Notes: generated by a model not told the origin, from the letters alone. Positions 8,259-17,146 are shown, numbered from the stretch's first letter. The stretch is 64,000 nt of DNA from Pseudomonas lutea (GCF_000759445.1 NZ_JRMB01000001.1:1612001-1676000), one strand, 5' to 3'. Translations and numbers: made by a program.

Positions 8259-8969
8259 GTGAGCCATTTACTCCTGGTCGATGACGATGTCGAAGTCCTC
8301 GCCCTCTTGCAGAAATTCCTTGAGCAACACGGCTACAGCGTGGCCGTCGCAACCGGCGGCGCATCGTTGTGGCAGGCTGTCGAAAAACGGCGGCCGGACC
8401 TGGTCATTCTTGACGTGATGCTGCCCGGGGAGAGCGGTCTTGTGCTGTGTCAGCAGTTGCGCGCGCAACACGCCGTGGCCGTGATCATGCTGACGGCCAT
8501 GGGCGAATTGAGCGATCGCGTCGTCGGGCTGGAGTTGGGTGCCGACGATTACCTGACCAAGCCCTTCGATGCCCGGGAGTTGCTGGCCCGGGTGCGCGCC
8601 GTGCTCAGGCGAGTGGGCGACGGGGCCAGGGAACCCACCGATGCGTCGCGCTCGATTCTGGAATTCGCCAATTGGCATCTTGACGTCACGCGCCGTGAAT
8701 TGCGCTCGCCGGACAAGGTCATGATCCCGCTTTCCACCGGGGAGTTCGAGCTGCTGCTGGTGTTTGCCGAGCATCCAAGACGCGTGCTCAGCCGTCAGCA
8801 ACTGCTGGACATGGCGCGCGGCGAGTCATACGACGCGTTTGATCGCAGCGTTGACGTGCAGGTCAGCCGGCTGCGGCGCAAGCTGGAAGCGGACCTTCAC
8901 AGCGAACCCATGATCCGCACGATCCGTAATGGCGGTTATCTGTTCAGCCCCTCGGTGGTGAGGCGATGA
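8259..8969 (+). CDS. OmpR-family response regulator
   Basis: Protein of 236 residues from GTG 8259. Receiver domain: acidic DDD at 8-10, phospho-acceptor Asp52 in VILDVMLPGESG, and conserved lysine in YLTKPFDARELLARV. A C-terminal winged helix (about 140-232) ends in the family signature DVQVSRLRRKLE and TIRNGGYLF. It overlaps the histidine kinase gene by 4 bases, so the two are a cognate pair. The target regulon and signal cannot be deduced; the next gene on the left is the divergently read MlaA-like lipoprotein gene. Confidence 0.92.
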   Translation: MSHLLLVDDDVEVLALLQKFLEQHGYSVAVATGGASLWQAVEKRRPDLVILDVMLPGESGLVLCQQLRAQHAVAVIMLTAMGELSDRVVGLELGADDYLTKPFDARELLARVRAVLRRVGDGAREPTDASRSILEFANWHLDVTRRELRSPDKVMIPLSTGEFELLLVFAEHPRRVLSRQQLLDMARGESYDAFDRSVDVQVSRLRRKLEADLHSEPMIRTIRNGGYLFSPSVVRR

Positions 8970-10321
8970 AGGCGTTGCCCGACTGGCGCACTCGCCTGAG
9001 GCGCGCTCATGACACGGTGGCCGGCTGGATCGCCCTGACTACCCTGCTGGCAATGCTGACCTCGCTGGCCTTGAACGGCGCGTTCAGTCTGCTGGCCGGG
9101 GTCTGGGCGCGCCCGCCCATTCTCGAAACCGGGCTGATGGAAAAAGTCGCCACGATTGGGCGCATCATCAATGCCGCTCCGGCTTCACAGCGGGCAAATA
9201 TCGCTGACGCGGCCGCCGACAAAACCTTCAATGTCCGATGGTTGTTGCGCCATGACGATGCGCACCTGCCCGCCATTAACGAGCCGGGTTTCAGCGACGG
9301 TCAGGCGCTATTGCGCGAACTGCTGGAGATGCCCCAGGCCTCGATCGAAGCCTATGACCCGGACGACTGGGGCAGCCAATACGTCGAGCGGCCCTACGTC
9401 CTGATGCTGCAGCTTGCCGACGGCTCCTGGTTGCAGTTCTCCGTGCCCACGCGCAAATGGGGGCTCGACCCGTTCAAGCGCAATCTCGTCGTTTTGATAC
9501 TGGCCTTGATCTCGACACTGATAGTGGTGCTGATCGCGACCCGTCACCTGGCCACGCCGCTGGAGCGGTTCGCGGAAGGCGCCAGACGATTCGGCAAGGA
9601 TTTTCGCGCGCCGCCGATTGCCGTCGTCGGGCCCCATGAAATTCGTCAGGCGATCCTGGCGTTCAACGCCATGCAGGCGCAGATCCAGCACTTTCTCAAC
9701 GACCGCACGCAGATGCTCGCGGCCATTTCCCATGACCTGCGGGCCCCGCTCACACGCATGCGCCTGCGCGGCGAGTTCGTCGAGGACGCCGAACAGCAAT
9801 CCAGACTGTTCCGGGATGTGGATGAGATGCAAAGCATGGTCAATTCCGCGCTGGATTTTTTCCGCGACGATTCGCGCCTGGAACCCGCCACGGACTTCGA
9901 TCTGGCCGAGCTGCTGCTCACGGTGATAGATGATTTCAAGGATGCAGGCGTCGATGTGGCCTACACAGGGATTGGCCGTCTGGTCTATAACGGTCGCCCC
10001 GTCGGCATCAAGCGGGCCGTGGTCAACCTGATCGATAACGCAGTGAAATACGGACTTGAGGTCAGTGTTGAGCTGGACACTCTGCCCGACTGGGTCGAAA
10101 TCTGCGTCAAGGACCGCGGCCCGGGTATTGCACCCGAGCTGCAGGAGCAGGTGTTTGCGCCTTTTTATCGCATCGAAGGCTCACGCAACAAGCACACCGG
10201 CGGTGTCGGCCTGGGCTTGTCGGCGGCGCGCGCCACCGTACTTGAACACGGAGGAACGCTGACCCTTGGCAATCAGCCCGGCGGCGGGCTTGAGGTCATC
10301 GTTGCCCTGCCGCTGAACTGA
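8966..10321 (+). CDS. Two-component sensor histidine kinase
   Basis: Membrane kinase of 451 residues. An N-terminal helix (about 20-45), a periplasmic sensor of about 120 residues with no recognisable ligand motif, a second helix (about 170-192), HAMP linker, H-box AAISHDLRAPLTRMR with His256, then N-box (NLIDNAVKYG), G1 (DRGPGI) and G2 (GGVGLGLSAA) ATP-binding motifs. Length and order match EnvZ/CpxA-type kinases. The start overlaps the response regulator stop by 4 bases. The signal is unknown. Confidence 0.92.
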   Translation: MKALPDWRTRLRRAHDTVAGWIALTTLLAMLTSLALNGAFSLLAGVWARPPILETGLMEKVATIGRIINAAPASQRANIADAAADKTFNVRWLLRHDDAHLPAINEPGFSDGQALLRELLEMPQASIEAYDPDDWGSQYVERPYVLMLQLADGSWLQFSVPTRKWGLDPFKRNLVVLILALISTLIVVLIATRHLATPLERFAEGARRFGKDFRAPPIAVVGPHEIRQAILAFNAMQAQIQHFLNDRTQMLAAISHDLRAPLTRMRLRGEFVEDAEQQSRLFRDVDEMQSMVNSALDFFRDDSRLEPATDFDLAELLLTVIDDFKDAGVDVAYTGIGRLVYNGRPVGIKRAVVNLIDNAVKYGLEVSVELDTLPDWVEICVKDRGPGIAPELQEQVFAPFYRIEGSRNKHTGGVGLGLSAARATVLEHGGTLTLGNQPGGGLEVIVALPLN

Positions 10322-10404
10322 GCCACGTTGCCTGAACAACATGGCTCGCGGCTCCGGGCATGTTCTGCCCTACCCGCGCCCAGACGTCTGGAAAGAAGCT
10401 GCCA

Positions 10405-12669
10405 TCAACGCGCAGTGATTTTCCAGGCCCGGTGGATTTTTCCGTTGCGGGCAAAGTCAGGGTCAACCGTCTGCTGAGTGATTTCTTCCACCGCGTACCG
10501 CTCCACCAGCGTCTCTTCGAGCTGGAACTTGCGGAAGTTGTTGGAGAAATACAGCACGCCGCCGGGCGCCAGGCGCGCCATGGCCAGGTCGATCAACTGC
10601 ACCTGATCGCGCTGCACGTCAAACACCCCTTCCATGCGCTTGGAGTTCGAGAAGGTCGGCGGGTCGATGAAGATCAGGTCGTATTCATCACGACTGGCCT
10701 CAAGCCAGACCATCACATCGCTTTGCTCCAGACGGTTCTTGTCTGAGAAACCATTGAGCGAGAGGTTGCGACGGGCCCAGTCCAGGTAAGTCTTGGACAG
10801 GTCGACGCTGGTGGTGCTGCGCGCGCCGCCCTTGGCCGCGTGCACGCTGGCGGTCGCGGTGTAGCAATACAGGTTGAGAAAACGCTTGCCAGCCGCTTCG
10901 CGCTGAATGCGCATACGCATCGGCCGGTGATCGAGGAACAGCCCGGTGTCCAGGTAATCCGTAAGGTTGACCAGCAGCTTGACGCCGCCTTCGTTGACCT
11001 CGTTGAATTTGCCCTGGGCGCTCTGGCGCTCGTACTGTTTGGTGCCGCTCTGGCGCTCGCGGCGCTTGACCACCACCCGGCTCTTGTCGATGCCCAGTGC
11101 CTGCGGAATGGCTGCCAGTGCATCGAACATGCGGATGGACGCTTTCTCCGGGTCGATGGATTTCGGCGCCACGTATTCCTGGACGTGCACCCAGTCGTGG
11201 TACAGGTCGATGGCCATGGCGTACTCGGGCATGTCCGCATCGTAGACGCGGTAGCAATCGATGCCTTCGCGCTTGACCCATTTGCCCAGTGCCTTCACGT
11301 TCTTCTGCAGGCGATTGGCAAACATCTGCCCGCCTTCGCTCAGGCGCGGTTGCTCGATGACCGGCGCCGGTGCCGGCTTGATCGGGTTGCCGTTCTTGTT
11401 GTACTGACGCTCCTGCGGCGCGTCCGGGGTCTGGTCGTAAGCGGCCTGCTCACGCTCGGCCTGACGCTGCTCCGGTGTGCGGCGCTCGCCGGTCACAAAC
11501 TGGTCCGGCAGGACTTTGATCAACAGCAGCTTGCACGGCAGCGCGCCGTTCCAGAACGCATATTGCTTGTGGCTGCGGATGCCCATGCGCTTGCCCAGGT
11601 CCGGGGCGCCGGTGAACACTGCGGCCTCCCAGTTCAGGCAGGCCTGACGCAGACGCTCGCCGAGGTTCTGATAGAGGTACAACAGGCTCGCCTCGTCGCC
11701 CAGACGTTCGCCGTAGGGAGGGTTGCAGATGACCAGGCCGGTCTGATTCTGATCGGGACGCGGCTCGAAGGTCGCCACTTCGCCCTGATAGATCTTGATC
11801 CATTCGCTCAGGCCGGCGCGTTCGACGTTATTGCGGCCGGGCTGAATCAACCGCGGATCGGCTTCGTAACCGCGAATCCACAACGGCGGTTTGGCCAGGC
11901 CGGCTTGCGCCCTTTCCAGCGCTTCATCATGCAGCTTGCGCCAGATCGCCGGCACGTGACCCAGCCACGCGGAGAAACCCCAGCGCTCGCGCTTAAGGTT
12001 GGGCGCGATATCGGCGGCAATCATCGCCGCCTCCACCAGAAATGTGCCGACGCCGCACATCGGGTCAGCCAGCGCGCCGCCTTCAGCAGCAATGCGTGGC
12101 CAGCCGGAGCGAATCAGAATGGCGGCGGCGAGGTTTTCCTTGAGCGGCGCAGCGCCTTGCTGCAGGCGGTAACCGCGCTGGTGCAGGCTGTGGCCGGACA
12201 GGTCCAGGGACAAAATCGCTTCGCCCCGGTCCAGGCGCAGGTGCACGCGCAGGTCGGGGTTGAGTTTATCGACCGAGGGGCGCAGTCCGTCGGCAGTGCG
12301 CAAGCGGTCGACGATGCCGTCTTTGACCTTCAAGGCGCCGAAATGCGTGTTGTCGATGCCCGAACCGTGCCCGCTGAACTCCACGGCCAGCGTGCCTTCC
12401 GGCTCCAGATGGTCGGCCCACTCGATGTCGTGCACGCCGTGATAAAGGTCTTCGGCGTCCTTCATCGGAAAGCGCTTGAGGACCAGCAGTACCCTGTTGG
12501 CCAGTCGCGACCACAGGCACAGCCGGTAAGCGGTCTCCATGTCGGCGGTGCCGCGAATGGCCGACGTGTGCTCGCGGGTTTCCTCCAGGCCAAGGGCCGT
12601 GGCCTCCTCGGCAAGCAAGCCTTCGAGGCCCTTCGGGCAGGTGAGGAAGAGTTCGTAACGGTCCGACAT
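10405..12669 (-). CDS. rlmL: Bifunctional 23S rRNA methyltransferase RlmKL
   Basis: Protein of 754 residues from ATG 12669 (MSDRYELFLTCPKGLEGL). The N-terminal THUMP region and RlmL domain (m2G2445) contain the catalytic CNPPYGERLG motif. The C-terminal RlmK domain (m7G2069) contains FLNLYCYTATASVHAA and FIDPPTFSNSKRM. Fusion of both activities in one chain of 700-750 residues is the gamma-proteobacterial norm. It modifies 23S rRNA during 50S assembly. The gene faces the histidine kinase gene. A long open frame on the opposite strand is a shadow of its codon bias. Confidence 0.95.
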   Translation of the reverse strand: MSDRYELFLTCPKGLEGLLAEEATALGLEETREHTSAIRGTADMETAYRLCLWSRLANRVLLVLKRFPMKDAEDLYHGVHDIEWADHLEPEGTLAVEFSGHGSGIDNTHFGALKVKDGIVDRLRTADGLRPSVDKLNPDLRVHLRLDRGEAILSLDLSGHSLHQRGYRLQQGAAPLKENLAAAILIRSGWPRIAAEGGALADPMCGVGTFLVEAAMIAADIAPNLKRERWGFSAWLGHVPAIWRKLHDEALERAQAGLAKPPLWIRGYEADPRLIQPGRNNVERAGLSEWIKIYQGEVATFEPRPDQNQTGLVICNPPYGERLGDEASLLYLYQNLGERLRQACLNWEAAVFTGAPDLGKRMGIRSHKQYAFWNGALPCKLLLIKVLPDQFVTGERRTPEQRQAEREQAAYDQTPDAPQERQYNKNGNPIKPAPAPVIEQPRLSEGGQMFANRLQKNVKALGKWVKREGIDCYRVYDADMPEYAMAIDLYHDWVHVQEYVAPKSIDPEKASIRMFDALAAIPQALGIDKSRVVVKRRERQSGTKQYERQSAQGKFNEVNEGGVKLLVNLTDYLDTGLFLDHRPMRMRIQREAAGKRFLNLYCYTATASVHAAKGGARSTTSVDLSKTYLDWARRNLSLNGFSDKNRLEQSDVMVWLEASRDEYDLIFIDPPTFSNSKRMEGVFDVQRDQVQLIDLAMARLAPGGVLYFSNNFRKFQLEETLVERYAVEEITQQTVDPDFARNGKIHRAWKITAR

Positions 12670-13234
12670 GAGTATTCCAGAGCCTTGGGCTATAGCGGCC
12701 GGACAACGCATTGTCCGACCCGATTCAAACAGACGCCTTTCAAGGAGGACGGCTGCGCGGCACACAGTTTGTGCCTGTCCTTCGCACCGATGCATTTCGG
12801 ATACGACGGCCCGCCAACGTGTGAACGCGACGGTTTGGTATAAAAAAGACTATTCAGCACGACGGTGGCGGCAATAAAAAGTCACATCGGTGACCCTTCG
12901 TCGCTTTTCGGCTGGCCGCAAACGGCCATCAGTCGTAAGTGCGAAACTTTTGCACTCTCCCCCAGGAACCGCGGTTCAAGGGGCTTTCAAAAAAAAGCGC
13001 GGTTCAAAGGCTGCACGCCTTATGGCGCTTATGCCTGAGATATGACGTTCTTATGACTAAACGGTCATTCACAGGGCAACCTTCATTGGTTAGAAATCAT
13101 CCAGGCCATCACCGCAACGGCGATGGCATCAAGCCCGCGACGCCGGCAGCGGGCCGTTAATGGCAGAGCATTCTGCCCGACCTCAACCCGAGGTCTCCAG
13201 GGACATTACAGTCAACAAACGAGGGCAACACCCT
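12670..13234. other. Intergenic region between rlmL and rmf, probable rmf promoter and leader
   Basis: A stretch of 565 bases between divergent genes. It holds the promoters of both, but no unambiguous -35/-10 pair stands out. It is locally A-rich around 12987-12995. Short open frames within it lack ribosome binding sites and family features. I see no RNA gene or repeat. Confidence 0.5.
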
Positions 13235-13450
13235 ATGAGAAGACTTAAGCGTGATCCGTTGGAAAGAGCATTTTCGCGCGGATATCAATACGGCGTATCT
13301 GGTAAATCCCGTGAGCTTTGCCCATTTACTCTACCGTCAGTGCGTCAAGCCTGGATCAATGGCTGGCGAGAAGGACGCGGCGACAACTGGGACGGTATGA
13401 CCGGCACTGCGGGCATTCACAGACTCAACGAACTTCACGCGGTCGGCTGA
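13235..13450 (+). CDS. rmf: Ribosome modulation factor RMF
   Basis: Basic protein of 71 residues from ATG 13235 (MRRLKRDPLERAF). It has the RMF signatures ERAFSRGYQYGVSGKSRELCPF and RQAWINGWREGR. RMF binds the 30S subunit in stationary phase and pairs 70S ribosomes into inactive 100S dimers. A longer in-frame reading from 13160 would add residues not found in RMF and is not used. A strong terminator follows, shared with the convergent pyrD. Confidence 0.96.
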   Translation: MRRLKRDPLERAFSRGYQYGVSGKSRELCPFTLPSVRQAWINGWREGRGDNWDGMTGTAGIHRLNELHAVG

Positions 13451-13549
13451 CGCAACCTCACGTTACAGCCTGACCTAAAGCTTCTTCGACATTTTTGACT
13501 CGCTACACCGATAACACGCACGTCCCACCCGGGCGGCGGGCCAAGGCCC

Positions 13550-13579
13550 AAGAGGGGTTCCAGTGGGAACCCCTCTTTT
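13550..13579. terminator. Bidirectional terminator between rmf and pyrD
   Basis: GAGGGGTTCC and GGAACCCCTC form a 10-bp stem with a short loop. It is flanked by A residues on the left and TTTT on the right, so it can serve both convergent genes. Confidence 0.85.
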
Positions 13580-13581
13580 CG

Positions 13582-14613
13582 TCACACCGCTTGACGGCTC
13601 ATCGATGCGATGGCGTCCACCGATTCGCGAATCAGCGCCGGGCCCTTGTAAATAAAACCTGAATAGATCTGCACCAAGCTCGCTCCGGCCGCGATCTTCT
13701 CGGCGGCGTGCCTGCCTTCGGTGATGCCGCCGGCGGCGATGATCGGCATCCGCCCGCTCAACTCACCAGCCAGCACTTTGACGATATGCGTGCTCTGCTC
13801 GCGCACCGGAGCGCCCGAGAGCCCGCCAGTTTCGTCGCCGTGGGGCAACCCTTCGACGCCCTGACGGCTGAGGGTGGTGTTGGTTGCAATCACGGCATCC
13901 ATTCCCGACTCCAGCAGCGCGCTGGCAACCAGCACGGTTTCCTCATCGGTCATGTCGGGGGCGATCTTGATCGCCAGCGGCACACGCTTGCCGTGAATGT
14001 GGGTCAGGGCTTCCTGGCGCGAACGCAAGGCCTGGAGCAACTGCTTGAGTGAATCGCCGAACTGCAGGCTGCGCAGCCCGGGCGTGTTCGGCGAACTGAC
14101 GTTGACGGTGATGTAGCTGGCGTGGTCGTAGACCTTGTCCAGACAGATAAGGTAGTCATCGACTGCCCGCTCGACCGGCGTGTCGGCATTCTTCCCGATG
14201 TTGATGCCCAGCACGCCGTTGTACTGCGCGGCCTGCACACGGCTGACCAGATTGTCGACGCCCAGATTGTTGAAGCCCATGCGGTTGATGATGGCCTCGG
14301 CGTGGGGCAGGCGGAAAATGCGCGGCTTCGGATTGCCCGGTTGCGGGCGCGGCGTGACGGTGCCGATTTCGACGAAACCGAAGCCCAGCTGGGCAAAACC
14401 GTCGATGGCCGCGCCGTTCTTGTCCAGCCCCGCCGCCAGCCCGACCGGGTTGGGGAAGCGCAGGCCCATGACGGTCACCGGCAGCTGCATCGGTGCCTTG
14501 TTGAACAGGCCATTAAGGCCCAGGCGCCCACCGGCTCCAATCAGATCGATGGACAGATCGTGGGACGCTTCCGGGGAAAGTTTGAACAGTAACTGGCGGG
14601 CCAGATTATACAT
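13582..14613 (-). CDS. pyrD: Dihydroorotate dehydrogenase (quinone), class 2
   Basis: Enzyme of 343 residues from ATG 14613 ([15 protein letters not shown]). The N-terminal membrane-associating helix that distinguishes class 2 enzymes is present. FMN-binding and active-site features include [19 protein letters not shown], the [12 protein letters not shown] segment carrying the catalytic serine, and the C-terminal GGI...[11 protein letters not shown] phosphate-binding loop. It oxidises dihydroorotate to orotate with ubiquinone in pyrimidine biosynthesis at the inner membrane. It is read away from the nasS gene and shares a 275-base divergent promoter region with it. Confidence 0.96.
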   Translation of the reverse strand: MYNLARQLLFKLSPEASHDLSIDLIGAGGRLGLNGLFNKAPMQLPVTVMGLRFPNPVGLAAGLDKNGAAIDGFAQLGFGFVEIGTVTPRPQPGNPKPRIFRLPHAEAIINRMGFNNLGVDNLVSRVQAAQYNGVLGINIGKNADTPVERAVDDYLICLDKVYDHASYITVNVSSPNTPGLRSLQFGDSLKQLLQALRSRQEALTHIHGKRVPLAIKIAPDMTDEETVLVASALLESGMDAVIATNTTLSRQGVEGLPHGDETGGLSGAPVREQSTHIVKVLAGELSGRMPIIAAGGITEGRHAAEKIAAGASLVQIYSGFIYKGPALIRESVDAIASMSRQAV

Positions 14614-14720
14614 GGGCGGTCGCGGCTCGATTGCGGCTGGGATCAGCGGCGGATTATAAACGCCGGTACGGGCCAAGCGCGAGGCATGTCGAGAACTTTG
14701 CTGAAGCCCACCTCCGCCAC

Positions 14721-14736
14721 TGGCATATGGCTTGCT
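14721..14736 (+). promoter_or_regulatory. Candidate sigma-54 promoter for nasST
   Basis: TGGCATATGGCTTGCT has the GG-N10-GC spacing of -24/-12 promoters and matches the TGGCA...TTGC consensus at the key positions. It predicts a start near 14747, just before the hexaloop hairpin. Nitrogen-controlled nas genes are commonly RpoN/NtrC dependent. No clear NtrC site was seen upstream. Confidence 0.6.
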
Positions 14737-14752
14737 TGATGCCCTTCAACGA

Positions 14753-14774
14753 CTCGATCCAATGGCGGAGCGAG
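14753..14774 (+). promoter_or_regulatory. Hexaloop RNA hairpin (ANTAR-type target) in the nasS leader
   Basis: CTCGATCC and GGAGCGAG pair (one mismatch) around the six-base loop AATGGC. The loop has A at position 1 and G at position 4, the bases conserved in RNA hexaloops bound by ANTAR-domain proteins such as NasR and NasT. The near-identical loop AACGGC occurs in the narK leader. A second ANTAR hairpin was not resolved. Confidence 0.5.
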
Positions 14775-14788
14775 ACACAGGACAACGA

Positions 14789-14833
14789 CGTCGCTGTCGC
14801 CCCGGATCAACCGGGGCGGGGCGGCGTTTTTTT
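14789..14833 (+). terminator. Leader terminator upstream of nasS
   Basis: The outer stem CGTCGC/GCGGCG and inner stem GCCCCGG/CCGGGGC (loop ATCAA) are followed by seven T residues (14827-14833). It lies between the candidate promoter and the nasS start, so it would block expression unless antiterminated. The outer stem is identical to that of the narK leader terminator. Confidence 0.75.
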
Positions 14834-14888
14834 GGACGTTCGGCAGCGCTCTCTTGCACATGCCGACCTCCAGGCGGGCTCGTAAACA

Positions 14889-16097
14889 ATGAATGACACG
14901 ATTAACCCTTCGCAGGTCTGGATCAACGGCAGCGACGCCCCCGAACTGGCCAGCGTCGACCTCGGCTTCATGGCCCTCACCGACAGCGCCTCGCTGGTCG
15001 TCGCCGCCACCCAGGGCTTTGCCCAGCCGTACGGGCTGCACATCAACCTGCACCGGCAGACGTCGTGGGCAAATCTGCGCGACAAGTTGGTCAGCGGCGA
15101 GCTGCACGCTGCCCACAGCCTCTACGGCCTGGTCTACGCCGTTCAATTGGGTCTGGCCGGCCCCGCAACAGACATGGCCGTCCTCATGGGCCTGAATCAG
15201 AACGGTCAGAGCATCAACCTGTCGCGCTCGCTGCAGGACGCCGGCGTGACCACTCCTGAGGCACTTGATCGGCATACGCACCAAAGCGACTCAAAACTGA
15301 CGTTCGCGCAAACATTCCCCACCGGCAATCACGCGCTGTGGCTTTATTACTGGCTCGCGAGCCAGGGCATTCACCCGCTGCGCGACGTCAACAGCGTGGT
15401 CGTGCCGCCGCCGCAAATGGTCGAGCATCTGCAGGCCGGGCGCATCGATGGCTTTTGCGTCGGTGAGCCGTGGGGCGCCAGCGCGGTGCAACAGAAGCTG
15501 GGCTTCACACTGGCGACGTCTCAGGCCATCTGGCCGGACCACCCGGAAAAGGTCCTGGCGTGCAGTCTCGAATTTGTCCGCCAGTATCCAAACACCGCGC
15601 GGGCACTGGTGATGGCGGTACTGCAAGCCAGCCGCTTCATTGAGGCAAATCCGGATAACCGGCGCAGCACCGCGCAATTGCTCAGCGCCGCCGACTACGT
15701 CAATGCGCCGGTTGGCGCGATCGAATCCAGGTTGCTCGGCGAGTACGACGACGGGCTCGGCAACCAGTGGTCCGATCACCATGCCATCCGCTTCCATCGC
15801 AACGGCGAGGTCAACATGCCGTGGCTGTCGGACGGCATGTGGTTCATGACCCAGTTTCGCCGCTGGGGCTTGCTGCGCCAGGACCCGGATTATCTCGGCG
15901 TGGCTCGCAGCGTCCAGCAGTTGGGGTTGTACCGTCAGGCCGCCGAAGCGCTGGACATCGCCGTCCCCGCATCGCCAATGCGCAGCAGTCAGTTGATCGA
16001 CGGAAAGGTCTGGGATGGCAGCGACCCCGCCCGGTACGCGCGCAGTTTCAAACTGCATGCCCTCGCCGATGCCGCCCTCGTTAGCACTGATCACTGA
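14889..16097 (+). CDS. nasS: NasS, cytoplasmic nitrate/nitrite sensor
   Basis: Protein of 402 residues of the NrtA/CmpA periplasmic-binding-protein fold but without a signal peptide, so cytoplasmic. This is typical of NasS, which sequesters NasT until nitrate or nitrite binds. Family features: ASVDLGFMALTDSASLVVAA, HRQTSWANLRDKL, LHAAHSLYGLVYA, DGFCVGEPWG and the C-terminal MPWLSDGMWFMTQFRRWG. nasT starts 12 bases downstream. A candidate sigma-54 promoter, hexaloop hairpin and terminator precede the gene, so its own expression may be under NasT control. Confidence 0.9.
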   Translation: MNDTINPSQVWINGSDAPELASVDLGFMALTDSASLVVAATQGFAQPYGLHINLHRQTSWANLRDKLVSGELHAAHSLYGLVYAVQLGLAGPATDMAVLMGLNQNGQSINLSRSLQDAGVTTPEALDRHTHQSDSKLTFAQTFPTGNHALWLYYWLASQGIHPLRDVNSVVVPPPQMVEHLQAGRIDGFCVGEPWGASAVQQKLGFTLATSQAIWPDHPEKVLACSLEFVRQYPNTARALVMAVLQASRFIEANPDNRRSTAQLLSAADYVNAPVGAIESRLLGEYDDGLGNQWSDHHAIRFHRNGEVNMPWLSDGMWFMTQFRRWGLLRQDPDYLGVARSVQQLGLYRQAAEALDIAVPASPMRSSQLIDGKVWDGSDPARYARSFKLHALADAALVSTDH

Positions 16098-16109
16098 GGA
16101 GACGCCGAC

Positions 16110-16685
16110 ATGCTGCGAATCCTGCTGATCAACGACACCCCTAAAAAAGTCGGTCGCCTCAAGGCTGCGCTGACCGAAGCCGGTTTCGAGGTGATCGACG
16201 AATCCGGCCTCATCATCGATCTGCCGGCGCGCGTCCAGGCCGTGCGCCCCGACGTGATTCTCATCGACACCGAATCCCCTGGCCGGGACGTTCTGGAACA
16301 AGTGGTGCTGGTGACCCGCGACCTGCCGCGCCCGATCGTGATGTTTACTGACGAGCACGATCCCGGCGTGATGCGCCAGGCGATCAAGTCGGGGGTCAGT
16401 GCCTACATCGTTGAGGGCATCCACGCTCAGCGTCTGCAGCCGATTCTCGATGTGGCGATGGCGCGCTTCGAAAGCGACCAGGACCTGCGTGCGCAACTGC
16501 ACGCCCGTGACCAGCAACTGGCCGAACGCAAACGCATCGAGACCGCCAAGGGCCTGCTGATGAAGATGAAGCAGTGCAACGAGGAGGAGGCCTACACGCT
16601 GATGCGACGCCAGGCCATGAGCCGGCAGCAGAAGCTGATTCAGGTGGCCGAACAGATCATTGCCATGAGCGAGCTGTTGGGTTGA
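16110..16685 (+). CDS. nasT: NasT, ANTAR-domain RNA-binding antiterminator
   Basis: Protein of 191 residues. N-terminal pseudo-receiver with Asp53 in VILIDTESPG; a coiled segment (about 115-130); C-terminal ANTAR domain (about 125-186) with IETAKGLLMKMKQCNEEEAY and a helix that ends MSRQQKLIQVAEQI. ANTAR proteins bind paired hexaloop hairpins in nascent RNA and prevent terminator formation. It is co-transcribed with nasS, 12 bases apart. Two leaders in this window contain matching hexaloops and terminators. Confidence 0.93.
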   Translation: MLRILLINDTPKKVGRLKAALTEAGFEVIDESGLIIDLPARVQAVRPDVILIDTESPGRDVLEQVVLVTRDLPRPIVMFTDEHDPGVMRQAIKSGVSAYIVEGIHAQRLQPILDVAMARFESDQDLRAQLHARDQQLAERKRIETAKGLLMKMKQCNEEEAYTLMRRQAMSRQQKLIQVAEQIIAMSELLG

Positions 16686-16787
16686 TGGCCTGGAGACTGC
16701 CGCAATGTCCGGGAGCAAGCTTAATGAAGCTTCAGCAAGCCAGCGAAGGCTGCCGGTAATCACCTGACTACACGCAGCTCACCCTGG

Positions 16788-16884
16788 AGCCGGCTTGCTG
16801 GCGAACCTTCCTGTCAGCCGACATCTACACCGCTGACCCACCGCATTCGTCCGAACGCGGCCCGCGGTAAGCCGGGTCCTACAA
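16788..16884. repeat. Degenerate REP pair downstream of nasT
   Basis: GAGCCGGCTTGCTGGCGAACC near 16790 and a decayed inverse arm GCGGTAAGCCGGGTCCTAC near 16864 form an inverted pair of the GTAGGAGCCGGCTTGCTGGCG family also seen at 29618 and 39966. It lies between nasT and the narK promoter region. Confidence 0.6.
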
Positions 16885-16912
16885 AATGAACCCCGTGCAG
16901 CCGGGGTGATTC

Positions 16913-16928
16913 TGGCGTGCGTTTTGCT
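16913..16928 (+). promoter_or_regulatory. Candidate sigma-54 promoter for the nitrate transporter operon
   Basis: TGGCGTGCGTTTTGCT has GG-N10-GC spacing and the TGGC...TTGCT consensus. The predicted start (about 16939) falls just before the hexaloop hairpin, as in the nasS leader. Confidence 0.6.
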
Positions 16929-16942
16929 AGTTAGACCTCACA

Positions 16943-16962
16943 GGTAGCCAACGGCGGTTGCC
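16943..16962 (+). promoter_or_regulatory. Hexaloop RNA hairpin (ANTAR-type target) in the narK leader
   Basis: GGTAGCC and GGTTGCC form a 7-bp stem around AACGGC. A1 and G4 of the loop match the ANTAR hexaloop consensus. GACACAG follows at 16970 and also follows the nasS-leader hairpin at 14774, so the two leaders share sequence as well as structure. Confidence 0.55.
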
Positions 16963-16975
16963 CACTCACGACACA

Positions 16976-17021
16976 GACGTCGCACCCCTTCGCGAATCCG
17001 CGCAGGGCTGCGGCGTTTTTT
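16976..17021 (+). terminator. Leader terminator upstream of the nitrate transporter gene
   Basis: GACGTCGCACCCC pairs with GGGCTGCGGCG (one C/C mismatch), then six T residues at 17016-17021. A second hairpin (GCCCCGA/TCGGGGC, 17029-17047) follows. The site is 125 bases before the transporter start, suited to transcription attenuation by NasT. Confidence 0.8.
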
Positions 17022-17146
17022 CGTTTTAGCCCCGAGCACATCGGGGCGGGTGGAGTGCCGCTCTGGTGCTTCGCCTGCATGACCTGACCCGAAGCGGTGC
17101 GAGCGATGCCGGCACCGATCACGATTTCCTGCAGATGAGGTGTTAG

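Noticed and set aside
10840..12843. 667-codon open frame antisense to rlmL
   Set aside because: It mirrors the codon bias of a high-G+C gene, its translation shows no family motif, and rlmL is certain on the other strand.
16794..16808. TGGAGCC...CTTGCT-like match as a sigma-54 promoter downstream of nasT
   Set aside because: The GG to GC spacing is nine, not ten, and the sequence is a REP arm.
16890..16907. ACCCCG/CGGGGT hairpin with hexaloop TGCAGC as the first ANTAR hairpin
   Set aside because: It lies upstream of the candidate sigma-54 promoter, and the loop lacks A1 and G4.
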